Positions 1-9,800 of a stretch of 64,000 nt of DNA are shown in pieces; position 1 is the stretch's first letter, and every line of letters begins with the position of its first letter. Position numbers and translations under genes: made by a program. The DNA comes from Platerodrilus igneus (Eukaryota; Arthropoda; Insecta; Coleoptera; Lycidae), in the NCBI GenBank assembly GCA_036346225.1, contig JARFIW010001489.1:496001-560000 (forward strand), read 5' to 3'. Below the pieces are notes generated by a model. It saw only the letters and a program-made list of their open reading frames with translations, made no database searches and was not told the DNA's origin.

Positions 1-826
1 GCACCAGGTGTTTGCTGACCTGCAGGTTGAGGTGAACTGATTGAGTATACTCTAGCACCAAAATATTAAGCCCCATATTTTTAAGTTCTAATCTAATAGA
101 TACTTTCTCTGCACCAAAGTCCACCAATTTACCCTCTTGATTGACCAACCGTAGCGTAATGTTATCTATTTGTTGAACGATCACAGGCAAGTATGTGATG
201 GATACAGGTTCTTTAATTAATTTATATCCAGGCTCTACGTGTACATCAAATTCAAAAATTGTATGTGACTGCTCGCTATTCCTATACGCTCCACCAGTAA
301 GATTACACTCCACATGTATATTGGTCGCATCAAATATTTGTACTGATTGTTTAGAGAAATGATTTTTATTTGCCTGATATGTGCCAGGAGTGAACCCAAG
401 CATTTGCCCAATAGCATCATTGCGTTTAAAAATCACTGTGTACATGGATTTCATTTCGCATTGCAATGTGTTATTGTTAGCCTTTAGAATAAACTTCAAT
501 GCACTACTTGAGGAACTGTCTATTGCATTGTTTATATATTTTCCAAGTTCAGAAATTTCATATGCTCCAGGTGGGATTGTAATCATTTTTATTTTAGCAT
601 TATTATCATCATCGTTATCAATAACATTATTATTATCCTTTTTATCATCCAAATAATAAAACTTGTTATTACCTGCATGAATATTGCGTATAGAGTTGCA
701 TCCGTAAAACCCCACCAAACCTAACCCATATTTATATTCTGAATCAAGTTCAATTGGAGGGAAATAGTTGGCAGAAAGCACGTTTCCCACACCTGTCAAC
801 GTAAACGTTTGTGTCATGACTACCAT
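1..826 (-). CDS. Penton-like minor capsid protein of the Polinton (partial, runs off the window)
   Basis: The minus-strand frame is open from an ATG at 817 (or an in-frame ATG at 826) to the window edge, 272 codons from 817. The N-terminus (TQTFTLTGVGNVLSANYFPP) and later motifs (IPPGAYEI, ANNNTL, GFTPGTY, EPGYKL, VDFGAEKVSIRLELK) match what I recall of the single-jelly-roll minor capsid protein of Polintons. By analogy with adenovirus penton it would occupy capsid vertices. A run of Asp/Asn-rich residues at about 60-75 looks like a surface-loop expansion. Family members usually end soon after the last motif (about residue 246), but here the frame continues 26 more codons, so the stop may have been lost. 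The preceding in-frame stop is at 839-841. Function is from family knowledge; no disruption is visible. Confidence 0.72.
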   Translation of the reverse strand, partial: MVVMTQTFTLTGVGNVLSANYFPPIELDSEYKYGLGLVGFYGCNSIRNIHAGNNKFYYLDDKKDNNNVIDNDDDNNAKIKMITIPPGAYEISELGKYINNAIDSSSSSALKFILKANNNTLQCEMKSMYTVIFKRNDAIGQMLGFTPGTYQANKNHFSKQSVQIFDATNIHVECNLTGGAYRNSEQSHTIFEFDVHVEPGYKLIKEPVSITYLPVIVQQIDNITLRLVNQEGKLVDFGAEKVSIRLELKNMGLNILVLEYTQSVHLNLQVSKHLV

Positions 827-861
827 TAAATTTAAAAATCAAACAACTATATACCATAAAA

Positions 862-1206
862 TTATTTATTGTATAAGAAGTTCAAACATAAATGTCCACA
901 TATTGAGGTATTAAAATTTTGCTCCCGATTGTAATTATAAGTAAGATTACAGTCTCTTAAGTATCTCACTATTTCAAGCGGTGGTGTTAAATCTCCAAAA
1001 CTATCATAGTAAATAACTTTCTTGCCACGTTTTTTGTATGCAACCCAGTGCGTTCCATTTCCAACGTTGTCATCTAAGTTTACAATAGCAGATTCGTTAA
1101 CATGAGGTTTTGCTGGCAGTGCATCACGCATAAATACTCCTCTAAAGAAAGGTAAACCTTTAGCATATTTCTTTAGATCTGAATCAAATAGTGCTCTACG
1201 TGGCAA
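862..1206 (-). CDS. Adenain-type (C5/Ulp1-like) cysteine protease of the Polinton, no ATG start
   Basis: This would be the maturation protease that cleaves capsid precursor proteins. The 114 codons carry the catalytic pattern: His53 in GTHWVAY, Asp68 in YYDSFGD, Gln96 and Cys103 in EQNFNTSICGHLCL. The Gln-to-Cys spacing of seven equals that of adenovirus protease. The frame has no ATG at a sensible place: the first codon is TTG at 1206, the frame is open upstream to about 1254, and the first Met (residue 26) lies inside the conserved FRGVFMRD segment. It overlaps the end of the upstream ORF by about 45 bases in the -1 frame, with a slippery heptamer at 1215-1221. It is therefore probably made as a frameshift fusion. 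A TTG start or splicing are the alternatives. Confidence 0.85.
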   Translation of the reverse strand: MPRRALFDSDLKKYAKGLPFFRGVFMRDALPAKPHVNESAIVNLDDNVGNGTHWVAYKKRGKKVIYYDSFGDLTPPLEIVRYLRDCNLTYNYNREQNFNTSICGHLCLNFLYNK

Positions 1207-1208
1207 GT

Positions 1209-1703
1209 TTACAAGTTTTTTCGATTGGGTTTTAAGTATAAGGCAAATCCTTTTTTATTGCGCGATGAAAGATATAACCCTTCACCTTTTTTACCTAAAG
1301 CTATATCCTCTAAGGTGACATTATGACGTCGATTTTCCTCCAATTGTTTCTTAGCTGCCGAAGCATCGTTGACAGCTTTAGCGACCCTTGCAACACCGCC
1401 AGCTAGTGCTCCAGCAGCCGAAAGACCTGCAAATAGTGGCACTAGAAATGGAAGAAAGCCTCCCGCTTTAGGTATGGGAATAATTCGAGGAAATCGCACT
1501 CTCTTTTTTCCACCAGCGGTTTTAACTGCTTTTCTTGCAGCAAGTAAACTCATATTGATAAATTTCTTCACATTTGAATCTTTGACAATATGCTTTACAG
1601 CAGTTCTAATTGGTGTCAATATACCCCCTTTAAATGAACAACACTGTCTCTTTTTCTTCCTCTTTATCCTTCTTGATGTAACCCCATACCCAGTTTGGTT
1701 TTA
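1209..1703 (-). CDS. Small basic, hydrophobic virion protein (pVI/pX-like) of the Polinton
   Basis: The frame from about 1700 down to a TAA at 1209-1211 has no ATG. It opens with a Lys/Arg-rich stretch (about 1640-1680), then continues basic, and then has a hydrophobic Gly/Ala/Leu segment (GGFLPFLVPLFAGLSAAGAL) at about 1395-1460. An alpha-helical segment (AKAVNDASAAKKQLEE) and Gly-Leu-Tyr-Leu repeats close it. The basic plus membrane-active look suggests a virion core or lytic protein like adenovirus pX/pVI; that role is inference. In related insect elements, as I recall them, this region continues the phospholipase A2 protein in one chain. Here the two are separated by a TAA at 1701-1703. 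The C-terminal codons hold the slippery site for the protease. Confidence 0.65.
1215..1221 (-). promoter_or_regulatory. Candidate -1 ribosomal frameshift site (A AAA AAC)
   Basis: On the minus strand the heptamer A-AAA-AAC lies in exact zero-frame register with the upstream virion-protein ORF (codons CGA AAA AAC TTG TAA). It sits one codon before that ORF's stop. A one-base backward slip leads into the protease frame, which has no start codon of its own. The heptamer is one of the best characterised retroviral-type slippery sequences. I did not identify a downstream stem-loop or pseudoknot by eye. Confidence 0.55.
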
Positions 1704-2024
1704 ATTTTCATTGCATTGGTTACGGCCCAAGCGGCTGCTTTCTCCAAACTGAGCGTTGTTCGATTTCACTCGGTTCCAAGCGCCTTCTGCTAGAACTTTA
1801 TCAGCTCTGTGTCGTGCGGTCAAGTCGTCAGGGTTTTGAGCATAAGCAATATCGTGATCGCGACCCAATCTATCTAGATCGTTAATGCCGGAATCACCTC
1901 GTACTAATCGTTCTTGTAACTTGGTGCCTGGCCCACAAAATTGGTATCCCGGTACATGAAGCTCTACCGGTAATTTGTTTATCAAGGTGTTTAGAACACC
2001 CCTTCCTTTACAACGTTTAGCCAT
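1701..2024 (-). pseudogene. Phospholipase A2-domain virion protein, interrupted by a frameshift
   Basis: The protein begins MAKRCKGRG from the ATG at 2024. It has the calcium-loop motif CGPGT (residues about 30-34) and the catalytic His-Asp pair in GRDHDIAY (about 57-58). This is the small PLA2 fold shared by parvovirus VP1 and Polinton/adintovirus virion proteins, where it helps the particle cross endosomal membranes. The open frame ends at 1701-1703 after a tail that does not look conserved. Between about 1740 and 1690 a different minus-strand frame carries the residues expected to follow. Near 1685 the original frame resumes with the basic segment of the next ORF. This looks like two compensating indels in what was one PLA2-plus-core-protein gene. 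The catalytic part itself is intact. Confidence 0.8.
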
Positions 2025-2040
2025 CAACTGATTAGTATTA

Positions 2041-2722
2041 TTAAAACATTCGACTTAATATGAAGTTTATACGGCAGCCTCAACAATTAAGTATAGACGA
2101 TCATAATTTTTTAAAATCTGAAGTCGTGGAAAGCATGGACCTTTATTTCCAACATCAATCAGGGCGATAATATGCGGACCATCAGGATGTGGAAAGACCA
2201 ATGTAATGATTAGTTTATTGGAGGCACCACACGGATTAAGGTTTGAAAATGTGTGCGCGTATTCCAAATCATTGGAACAAGCTAAATACAAATATTTAGA
2301 GCAACTTTTAAATCTATAAAGGGCATTAAGTACTACGCCTATAGCGATAAAGAGAATGTCACCCTCCAGAAGCAATCAGTAAAAATACGATAATTGATAT
2401 TTGACGATATTTCATGCTTAAATCAGGATATTATTCGCGAATATTTCAGCAGGGGTCGACATTCGGGTGTAGATTCATTTTATCTGTGTCAAACGTATTC
2501 TAAAGTACCAAAACAATTAATACGTGATAATGTTAACATAGTTGTCCTATTTAAACAAGATCATTTAAATTTAAAACACATATATGATGAACATGTTGGT
2601 ACCGATATGACTTTTGATCATTTTAAATTAATGTGCTCGCGATGTTGGCTAGAAAATATGATTTTCTATGCATTGCAAAAGACTTTAATTATGGACGATA
2701 TCGAAAGGATTTGATTGTTATA
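2041..2722 (+). pseudogene. FtsK/HerA-like genome-packaging ATPase of the Polinton, broken
   Basis: A Walker A loop, GPSGCGKT, is encoded at 2176-2199. A Walker B-like segment, LIFDDIS, is encoded from 2394. After it come IREYFSRGRHSG, FYLCQTYSKVPKQLIRDN and a C-terminal basic tail. This order matches the A32-like DNA-packaging ATPase of Polintons, which pumps the genome into capsids. The gene is dead in this copy. The Walker A frame stops at 2317-2319, and the next segment runs in another frame and hits a TAA at 2391-2393 just before Walker B. The last residues lie in yet another frame after about 2680 and end near 2720. The N-terminal start is not certain. The minus-strand open frame over 2067-2375 is only its antisense shadow. 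Confidence 0.85.
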
Positions 2723-2786
2723 TAACAATATAAACTTTCTATAACCGCTTTACTGCAGCTCAGTTTCTACTCTGCAAGCCAACAAG

Positions 2787-3658
2787 ATGGATGTCACTGA
2801 TAGAACGATTAAAGAAAGATTAACGAAAACTAGACGTTCAATTAATCGTAAACTTAAAGCTCTTAAGAGGGTGAACTTGATACTCAGCGAATGGTTGAAA
2901 CAGCATATAAACCAATAATTGAACCATTACTGCAGATTGCTAAAACAAAAAATATGCATTTGTTAACCATAAATTGAAATCAAAGTTGGCAGTTGCAGAT
3001 AGTTCTGCTGATGTTGCTGCTCTTGGCATTTTGCCTAAAGTTGAAGTAAAGGATGATGATGATGGTGATCATGTTGTTACTGGTGAATTTCTAGAGCGAT
3101 ATGAGCATCCTTTACCTAGAAAATATATAGAACTAATCATTCAAAATTCAGAAGATGAAATCGATTATGGTCATAGTGCCCTCCGATACGATGCTAGTAC
3201 AGATCACTGGAGTATGGGAAATGCTTTAGTTACCATAACACCTAAATCAGCTGATTTAGTTATAAATGGTAAAACTTATAAAGGCACTCCAGGATTATAT
3301 GAACTTTAATACTTAAAAACCTGAAAAGTATACCAAGAATGATCAAAAGGAGTACAGAAAGATTTTAGAAGCTACTAACGCTCTTAAACGGAACTATGAT
3401 CCTCAAAACAAAATTATTGGCTCCAGATCGTATAAGTACATCAAAATTATTAAACCAATACTAGATGCACCAGTAGGATATGGTCTGTTGAAAGAAGTCA
3501 ACGCTAAAACAAAGGAGTATGTGTACTGGAACACACCTCACGAACTAGTTGAGCGACTTAGATTGTTACACGCATCAAAATCGGCAGGTCATACTGGTCA
3601 CAATAATGAAATAATTAGTATTGAAGAAGAGCTCAGAGAAGAAGGGATCATTGCATAA
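2787..3658 (+). pseudogene. Conserved Polinton protein of unknown function, broken by frameshifts
   Basis: The start is an ATG at 2787 (MDVTDRTIKERLTKTRRS), a basic, probably coiled N-terminus. A middle part (2974-3309) contains HPLPRKYIELI and GKTYKGTPGLYEL. The C-terminal part (about 3335-3658) contains YVYWNTPHELVERLRLL and SAGHTGHNNEI. I recognise this N-to-C order from arthropod Maverick elements, where it sits between ATPase and integrase. Its biochemical role is not known to me. At least three reading-frame changes interrupt it, near 2875, 2965 and 3315, and frame one stops at 2916-2918. A single intact protein of about 285 residues would have been expected. Confidence 0.72.
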
Positions 3659-3672
3659 TAGCATTTTGAAAG

Positions 3673-4050
3673 ATGAGTATCGATAAGTTTGGTACACATT
3701 CATCCACAAAATATCGGCTTCATTATACATTTGATGATCAATATGATATGCAATACAAAAACTTTGTAATGTTATAGAACCACAAGCTGATTATGATGCT
3801 GCCAATAAGCGATACGTGGATACCTGTATTAGTAATTTACACAAACAGCTGCTGAATACAATTGAGGAAAAGTGTAATGTAAACAACATCAACTTCAACA
3901 ACATCACCGATCTCGACAATAACAACTTCACCAGCATCAACCTCTATAACCTCGTCAATCTCACTAACTACAACACCAGCTTTGTCATCTCCAACGTTGC
4001 AAGGTTCCAATCGTTAGTATTATTATTGATGTCAACGGTTTCGACTGTCA
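3673..4050 (+). pseudogene. Short Polinton protein, possibly fibre-like, broken
   Basis: An ATG at 3673 begins MSIDKFGTHSST and the frame stops at 3775-3777. In the next frame, directly afterwards, EPQADYDAANKRYVD appears. A D-A-x-N-K-x-Y-V-D segment is common in trimeric tail-fibre-type proteins of phages and has analogues in Polinton proteins. That is the only basis for the fibre suggestion. The rest (about 3870-4050) is low-complexity Asn/Thr/Ser coding in every frame and cannot be interpreted. It lies between the conserved protein and the integrase. One frameshift near 3765 is enough to explain the break. Confidence 0.4.
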
Positions 4051-4105
4051 ATTGCACATCAAGAGAAAAAATAATAGTTACCCAGTATTGTGCACTTTCC
4101 TTATA

Positions 4106-5077
4106 ATGTCAAAGCTTACCGTTGTTGAAGAATTGTGTAAAGCAGCCAGAAAAAATTTTCCTAGAAAACGTACCATTATTAAACACAGAGACGATCTCTG
4201 GCAAGCCGACTTTATCGAATTTGATCAATATTTTAAGGAAAATGCCAATTATAGGTATGTGTTAGTGGTGATAGATTGTTATTCAAAATATCTATGGACA
4301 CGTCCTTTAAAATCAAAAATGCAATTGATGTTTGCCGGGCAATGACATCCATTTTAACGAAGGTCGTGTGCCTGATAATTTACAAACCGATAATGGTAAA
4401 GAATTTTACAACAGCAGATATGAAAAATTAATGAAGATGCATAACATTAATCATTACTCTACATTCAGTACAAAAAGCTGCCATAGTTATACGAGTAATT
4501 AGAACGTTAAAGAATGAATTATTCAAACAATTTAGCCTTAGACGTAAATGTAAATGGTTGGATGCATTGCCTAATATTACTCAACAGTATAATAACAAAA
4601 ACATTCGAAAATTAAAATGAAGCCTAAAGATGTCACCGAATTCACATATTTACCACAGTTTAATGCCTTGAAAGTAATGGGGTGATAAAATTTAAAGTTG
4701 GCGACCATGTTCGAATTTCGAAATATAAGTCTGATTTTCCTAAAGGTTACATGCCAAATTATTCCACAGAAATCTTTAAAATTGTTAAAATAGTAGTTGG
4801 CAATCCTGCTACCTATCTACTTCAAGATTCTAAAGGTGAACCGATTTTGGGACAATTTTATGCAGAAGAACTGCAGAAAACCTCACATCCTGATGTTTTC
4901 TTGTTGAAAAGTGTTACGCCAAAAGGAGATCGTCTATTTGTAAAATGGTTGGGGTTTGATAATTCTCACAATTCATGGATAAAAAATCCAATTTGTAATG
5001 GCGGGGAAGTGGGGTTTCAAAAATATAATGAACATTTTTCTCACGTGATTTCAGTATCGCAAAAGGTCTTTGCAATC
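4106..5077 (+). pseudogene. Retroviral-type (rve) integrase of the Polinton with SH3-like and chromodomain tail, broken
   Basis: The start is an ATG at 4106. The first catalytic Asp lies in DLWQADFIEF (about 4190-4220) and the second in LQTDNGKEF (about 4380-4405). The segment KAAIV..RVIRTLKNE (about 4468-4520) is where the third catalytic residue belongs. Here the Glu expected after KAAIV reads Ile. The frame stops at 4343-4345 and at least two more shifts follow. From 4682 an open frame gives an SH3-like C-terminal domain (KFKVGDHVRISKYK) and a chromodomain-like piece (LFVKWLGFDNSHNSWI), both typical of Polinton integrases. The enzyme would join the element's ends to host DNA. This copy is inactive both by frame and by active site. 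Its last part is fused in frame to the next gene, so the original stop has been lost. Confidence 0.85.
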
Positions 5078-5808
5078 ATGGTTGAAGAAAGTAGTATTGA
5101 AAGTGATTATTATGATTTTGATGTATCATCATCATCCGAAGATGTTGATTATGATGCTGCAATCAATCAATATCTAGATAAAGTTGAACATGCTAGCAAA
5201 AGTGAACATTATTTACTGCTACAAACCACATTTCCACTCTCATACTATAACATCAAAGTAGGTTTATCTCCAGCTCGACAGTTTACACCTGCAATTGATT
5301 TAAATCGACATAGCTACTTAAATGATGATGGTAACAATAAAATTAGTTTAAGCGATGTTGAGTGGAATCACCTTATGGAATTGCTTAATAACAAAGTTAA
5401 CTTCTTTACTATGCAACAACCATTGGATGGCAATGGTAATGACGATGATTCAATCATTGACACGTGCAAGTTACAACAAGTCGTATACAATGATGAAAAG
5501 TTTTAAAACTTACTAAACATGATGTTGAATATATGCTTTGTGAAAATGATGTAGTTCAGATTTTGGAAGCAAATCAATGTATAGTGGTTGATCAAGTAAA
5601 CCTCTTAAAAGAAATGAACTTTTATGCATACTATAGAAATGTTTTAGATTTAGTGAAAAATTATTCTAATAATGATGAATATTGCATGTTTCAGACTTTG
5701 GAGACTTTTAATAATTTATGCAGTTTATGCAGTTTGTGTATTGGTCTAAAGCAATGCATCTTTTACTATTATGATAGAATTTTATGCGATTTGAATGAAT
5801 TAAAATAG
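5078..5808 (+). pseudogene. Conserved arthropod-Polinton protein of unknown function, one frameshift
   Basis: From the ATG at 5078 the frame has an acidic Ser-rich stretch. It then contains FPLSYYNIKVGLSPARQF, LSDVEWNHLMELL and an Asp-rich tail, ending at 5504-5506. The next frame (about 5505-5808) continues with LTKHDVEYMLCENDVVQIL, FYAYYRNVLDLV and a Cys/Leu-rich end. I recognise the combination of a GLSPAPQFTP-like motif and an SDxEWNxLM motif from arthropod Mavericks, usually as one protein of about 220 residues. No enzymatic motif is visible. The break is near 5505, in a T/A run. It is the last gene of the plus-strand block and converges on the next gene. Confidence 0.6.
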
Positions 5809-5896
5809 TGTATTCAGTTCAATAATATACAAATTGAGAAAAACATTTTTATTTCTATTATTACATATACAACAACCGCAATCCATTATACAACAT

Positions 5897-6705
5897 TTAA
5901 ACTTGTGTAATATAATCAATATGAGTATAATATTCTGACTCATCGATTACTTGAAATAAAGGCATTCTTTCACATCTGCAACACCAATAACTCATGTTCC
6001 ATATAAGATCTGGTACTATACAAGCATCTTCAAATACCATAAATTTTGTATTTTTAATTACACCCTTAACACCTCTCATACATTCCTTGCAACATGAATA
6101 ACTCTCAGTAGAAGCTGTGATAGTACTTAATTTTTCCCAAGAATGTACAACTACACGATTGTATTGCTCTGCAAATTGAGGCATGCGATTTGTTGGAATA
6201 TACATTAAACACATGTATTGCTCTTCAGACAAAGGTTTTGTAAAATCCCACTTATGAAGTATGTCCTCTTCACCTGTTGTTAAAACAGTAGCCAAAAAAT
6301 GATCCCATCCAATTTCCTCAAATATGTATAGGTATTCTGCTAGAAAATTGGAATACATTATTGGATTGATGTGTTCTTTTATATACATTATATTGATTCT
6401 AGTTGGATCGTTGTGGCAGTTGACCAACTTCTCCAAATACTTCGACGCATGCTTTTCAAAATCATTTTGTAGTAGCACAGACTTAAGAAATTTGGGGTTA
6501 ACTTCATAAATATCTGCACTATTAAACATTCCAATAACGGTTCTTTTTATGTCTTTGTATACTGTTTTTGGAAGTATTGATTTTAACATACCAATATGAC
6601 TCTGGTTGGTTAACCCAATTTGATTCAGTATTGTTTTTATGCTAATTGTCAGTAAACTAGGCACTTCAATTTCTTTTGATTTTCTACTAATTGTTCAACA
6701 TCCAT
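5897..6705 (-). pseudogene. Polinton accessory protein with a Cys-rich C-terminal zinc-binding-like region
   Basis: The main frame (5897-6664) has no ATG. In another frame an ATG at 6705 precedes a short helical N-terminus that joins after a one-base change near 6670. The main body begins VPSLLTISIKTIL and LPKTVYKDIKRTV, which resembles the start of SOCS-box or F-box-like helical motifs; this is only a visual resemblance. The C-terminal third has SCCKECMRG and YWCCRCERM, two CxxC-type knuckles 40-50 residues apart that could bind one zinc. It sits between the integrase block and the polymerase, on the polymerase strand. I cannot name its function. Apart from the start region it is open for 255 codons. 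Confidence 0.5.
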
Positions 6706-6804
6706 ACTGTTAACTATAATGGGAAGCGGTTATCTGTAAAACAAATAAAATATTTAGTAAGTTTTTCTTAATTATTGCTTGTTTTAAACTTCTAAAAAAT
6801 ATAT

Positions 6805-9800
6805 TTATTCCATCATCGCGATACTATAATGTCCCCACGGTAATGTATCATATGAATGTGGTATTAAACTACGTTTATCATCATATGGACTTAATGCAAT
6901 TTTTCCTGAATTATTGTAAATACATCATGAGCGTAGGAACGGAACGTGGCTTGCTTAAGTTTCTTTTCTTTAAAATCTTTTAAACATGAAACATAGTCTT
7001 CAAAAGTTATTTCATTTTTTACTACATTATATTTGATACCTTTGGATTTTTTATAACACCATGATTACGTGTTTTATTTTCCTTCTCATTTGGATTGCAT
7101 TCCAACTTGTAACTATACATTTTCGATCGTAACCCAGCAAAATGTGTTATTATTACACCGTTTGTTTCATCCTTCATGAGCCCCAAAGCTTTGTTGTTAA
7201 CCCGAGGTATTCCATAGCGATTATTTACATCATACCCAGAAGTGTCAAACTTTGAGAGATTTGACTTAATAAGTTCGTTATATACATCGTCACAAGTTAA
7301 CTCATAAATAAACGAATCGGTATCGCTATACATGAGCTTGCAATTTTCACCTTCATGATTGGAAGCATAAAATTGTAGTGAAAATTGTACATACAAATTT
7401 TAGAAATATCTAATATGGACATACCAACATATAATGGTTTATTAAAGATTAATTCGGTTTTGTTTAGCTCAATAGCCATTAACTCATCATCGAAAATTGT
7501 GTAACTATGAAACATGGGGCTTGCCATCCAATTTTTCGCTCCATAACGGCCCTCCCAACGTTTAACTAGCTTTACAACACGGTGCTTTCGAATATTTTCC
7601 ATTGTTTTCCAAATACCGCATTGTTCATTAATTTGAATAAATTTTCTCGAACTCATTCTTTGCAAGTTTCCGAAGCTCAGTATTCAAATCAATATAGGGT
7701 TTTAACCAACAACTTTGTTTAAATTTTAGAACTCGATGGATTTTTGTCAATTTAAGTCTGTTTAACAACGCCTGTTTAAGATTCCTGTAATGTAAAATGT
7801 ACTTAGTTTTATTGGATAAGGTGGTCATTAATTTAGGCAATTTTGATCCTGGAGGGATCTGATGTTCTGCACAAAACGGCATGTCACGGTGTAAATCATG
7901 TAAATATTCAGGATACTCCAAATCAACCTCCAAAATATATCCATCTGGAGCATCATCTGGAATTGAAATAATATCGAGATTAATGTCAACCCATTCAAAG
8001 TCTCCGTATGGTAATGCTTGCGACATTGCCCACCCGTAAAGATTGTTAGCATCCAAATATAGAAGATATTTGGATTGTTTAGATGCATCATAATTATGCA
8101 TGTATCTATTGTTAGCTTCGGAATATCGGTTGCTCACCTGACTAATACCACCTCTAATAGCGTTTTCAATAAACATAATTTTATCAATGTCCATAAGCAA
8201 CTCTAACTTATATTTTGTATGCTTAAGCATGCAATCCCAAGCATACCCTGGTAAGGTGAAGTACCAAGCAGGATCGAGCCCATATGTGGCAAACGACTTT
8301 TCATGAAATTGTTCAAAACACACGTTAACAACATTATATCGGTTTTCATATAAAGTAAGGCATACTCCGAAATGTTTTTATTTGAAATGCATTCCAAACT
8401 TTTAGAGCATGGTTATACATATCCTCAGTGACATGTTCACCAGTCAACATGCTATAGAAGTTTTCAATTTTTGGAAGTTCAAATTCATTCAGTTTAGACA
8501 TTGAATCAATGTACTCGTATGGAAATACACCTTTTCTTGTTAATAAGTTCAATTTATTTGAACAGACATTTGAAAATTCTTTCGATAAATATTTGAAATC
8601 TGAAGGTTGCAATGTGGCCACTAAACTGTCTAAAGATGAATTTAAAAATCTCAAAGAATCAATGAAACGAAACTTTATCTTAGCATCACCATCATCATCA
8701 GCATCTAGATCGTTCAGAGTAAATGAAATGTATTTCTCTTTGTTTAATGGCAATAAACTAATATTACCCTTTTTTGATAATTCTCGTATCATGAAATGGG
8801 AATCGTATCCACTCATATTATGAAACACAACCGGTACAACAAAACTATTTCTAAAGTTGAGGTTACAATGTTGGTGTGTAAAACCTCTGAAGTTGCCAGT
8901 AAAGTGGCAGTGGTCTCTAACGATGATAGCGTTTTCAGAAAATGCATTTTCACATATAGAGCAATGTGTTGCAATAATGTTATTATGAGGTTCAATCATT
9001 GGTTCAATATGTTTGAATTTACTTCGAACAAATTTTGCAACTTCCACCATTTCGTTTGCAAACCAATCTATACAATCTTCCCCAAATAATTTTTAAAAAA
9101 TGATAACGATTCATCATAGTCACATTATAAATAATAACCAGCACTAAAAGCTTTATGATGTTGATACTTTAAAGTGCTTGGAATATTTTGATAACTATGA
9201 TTTTTAACAGGTTTTAAAATAGTCTCAAAATCGGAATAAATTATAAAAGGTACTTTTTGCTTATAAACATAATTCTTAAATTCAACATGACGATGCCTAG
9301 GATATGAAATTCTACAGATATTTACTTTTTCGCAATATTTAGAGTGATCATTTAATTTATCGAAGGTGTTAAAGTAATTCAGACAACGATCGCAAATATA
9401 TTTTTTATGATTATGTTTATTTAGTTGACTGCCAATAAGCCGCGATAAACTTTTTATCCAAACATATTGGTATTTTATTTCAACATTTTCAAAATCCTCA
9501 CTTGGAGTATTATAATTGTTTACGTTTGGAAAATATTGATTTTGAATTATGAGTAAATTTACATGCTTCTCAGCTTTCTGCATAGTAAGCCTTGTTGGCA
9601 CCACACTATAGAACGATTTTTCTTTAGCGCAATTTAATTCTAAACTGTATACATTTATGGAAATTTTATTCATATTTTCAAATTTTGAAATATTTTTAAT
9701 CGACATCGGCATTTCCAATCCTTCAACATTCAAAACTAATCTGTAGTGTGGATATGAGGATGTGAGATTACTTTATTTTAGAGGAAATAATGCTGAAACA

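Noticed and set aside
381..656. Plus-strand ORF of 91 codons at the left edge
   Set aside because: It is antisense to the open penton-like frame, which has family motifs and runs the full 826 bp. The plus-strand reading has none.
2067..2375. Minus-strand ORF of 102 codons
   Set aside because: The opposite strand encodes the ATPase Walker A loop GPSGCGKT and continuation here, so this is a shadow.
4682..5506. Single 274-codon gene as one protein
   Set aside because: The first third is the integrase SH3-like and chromodomain end. The rest, from the ATG at 5078, is a separate conserved Polinton protein, and the fusion reflects lost stops.
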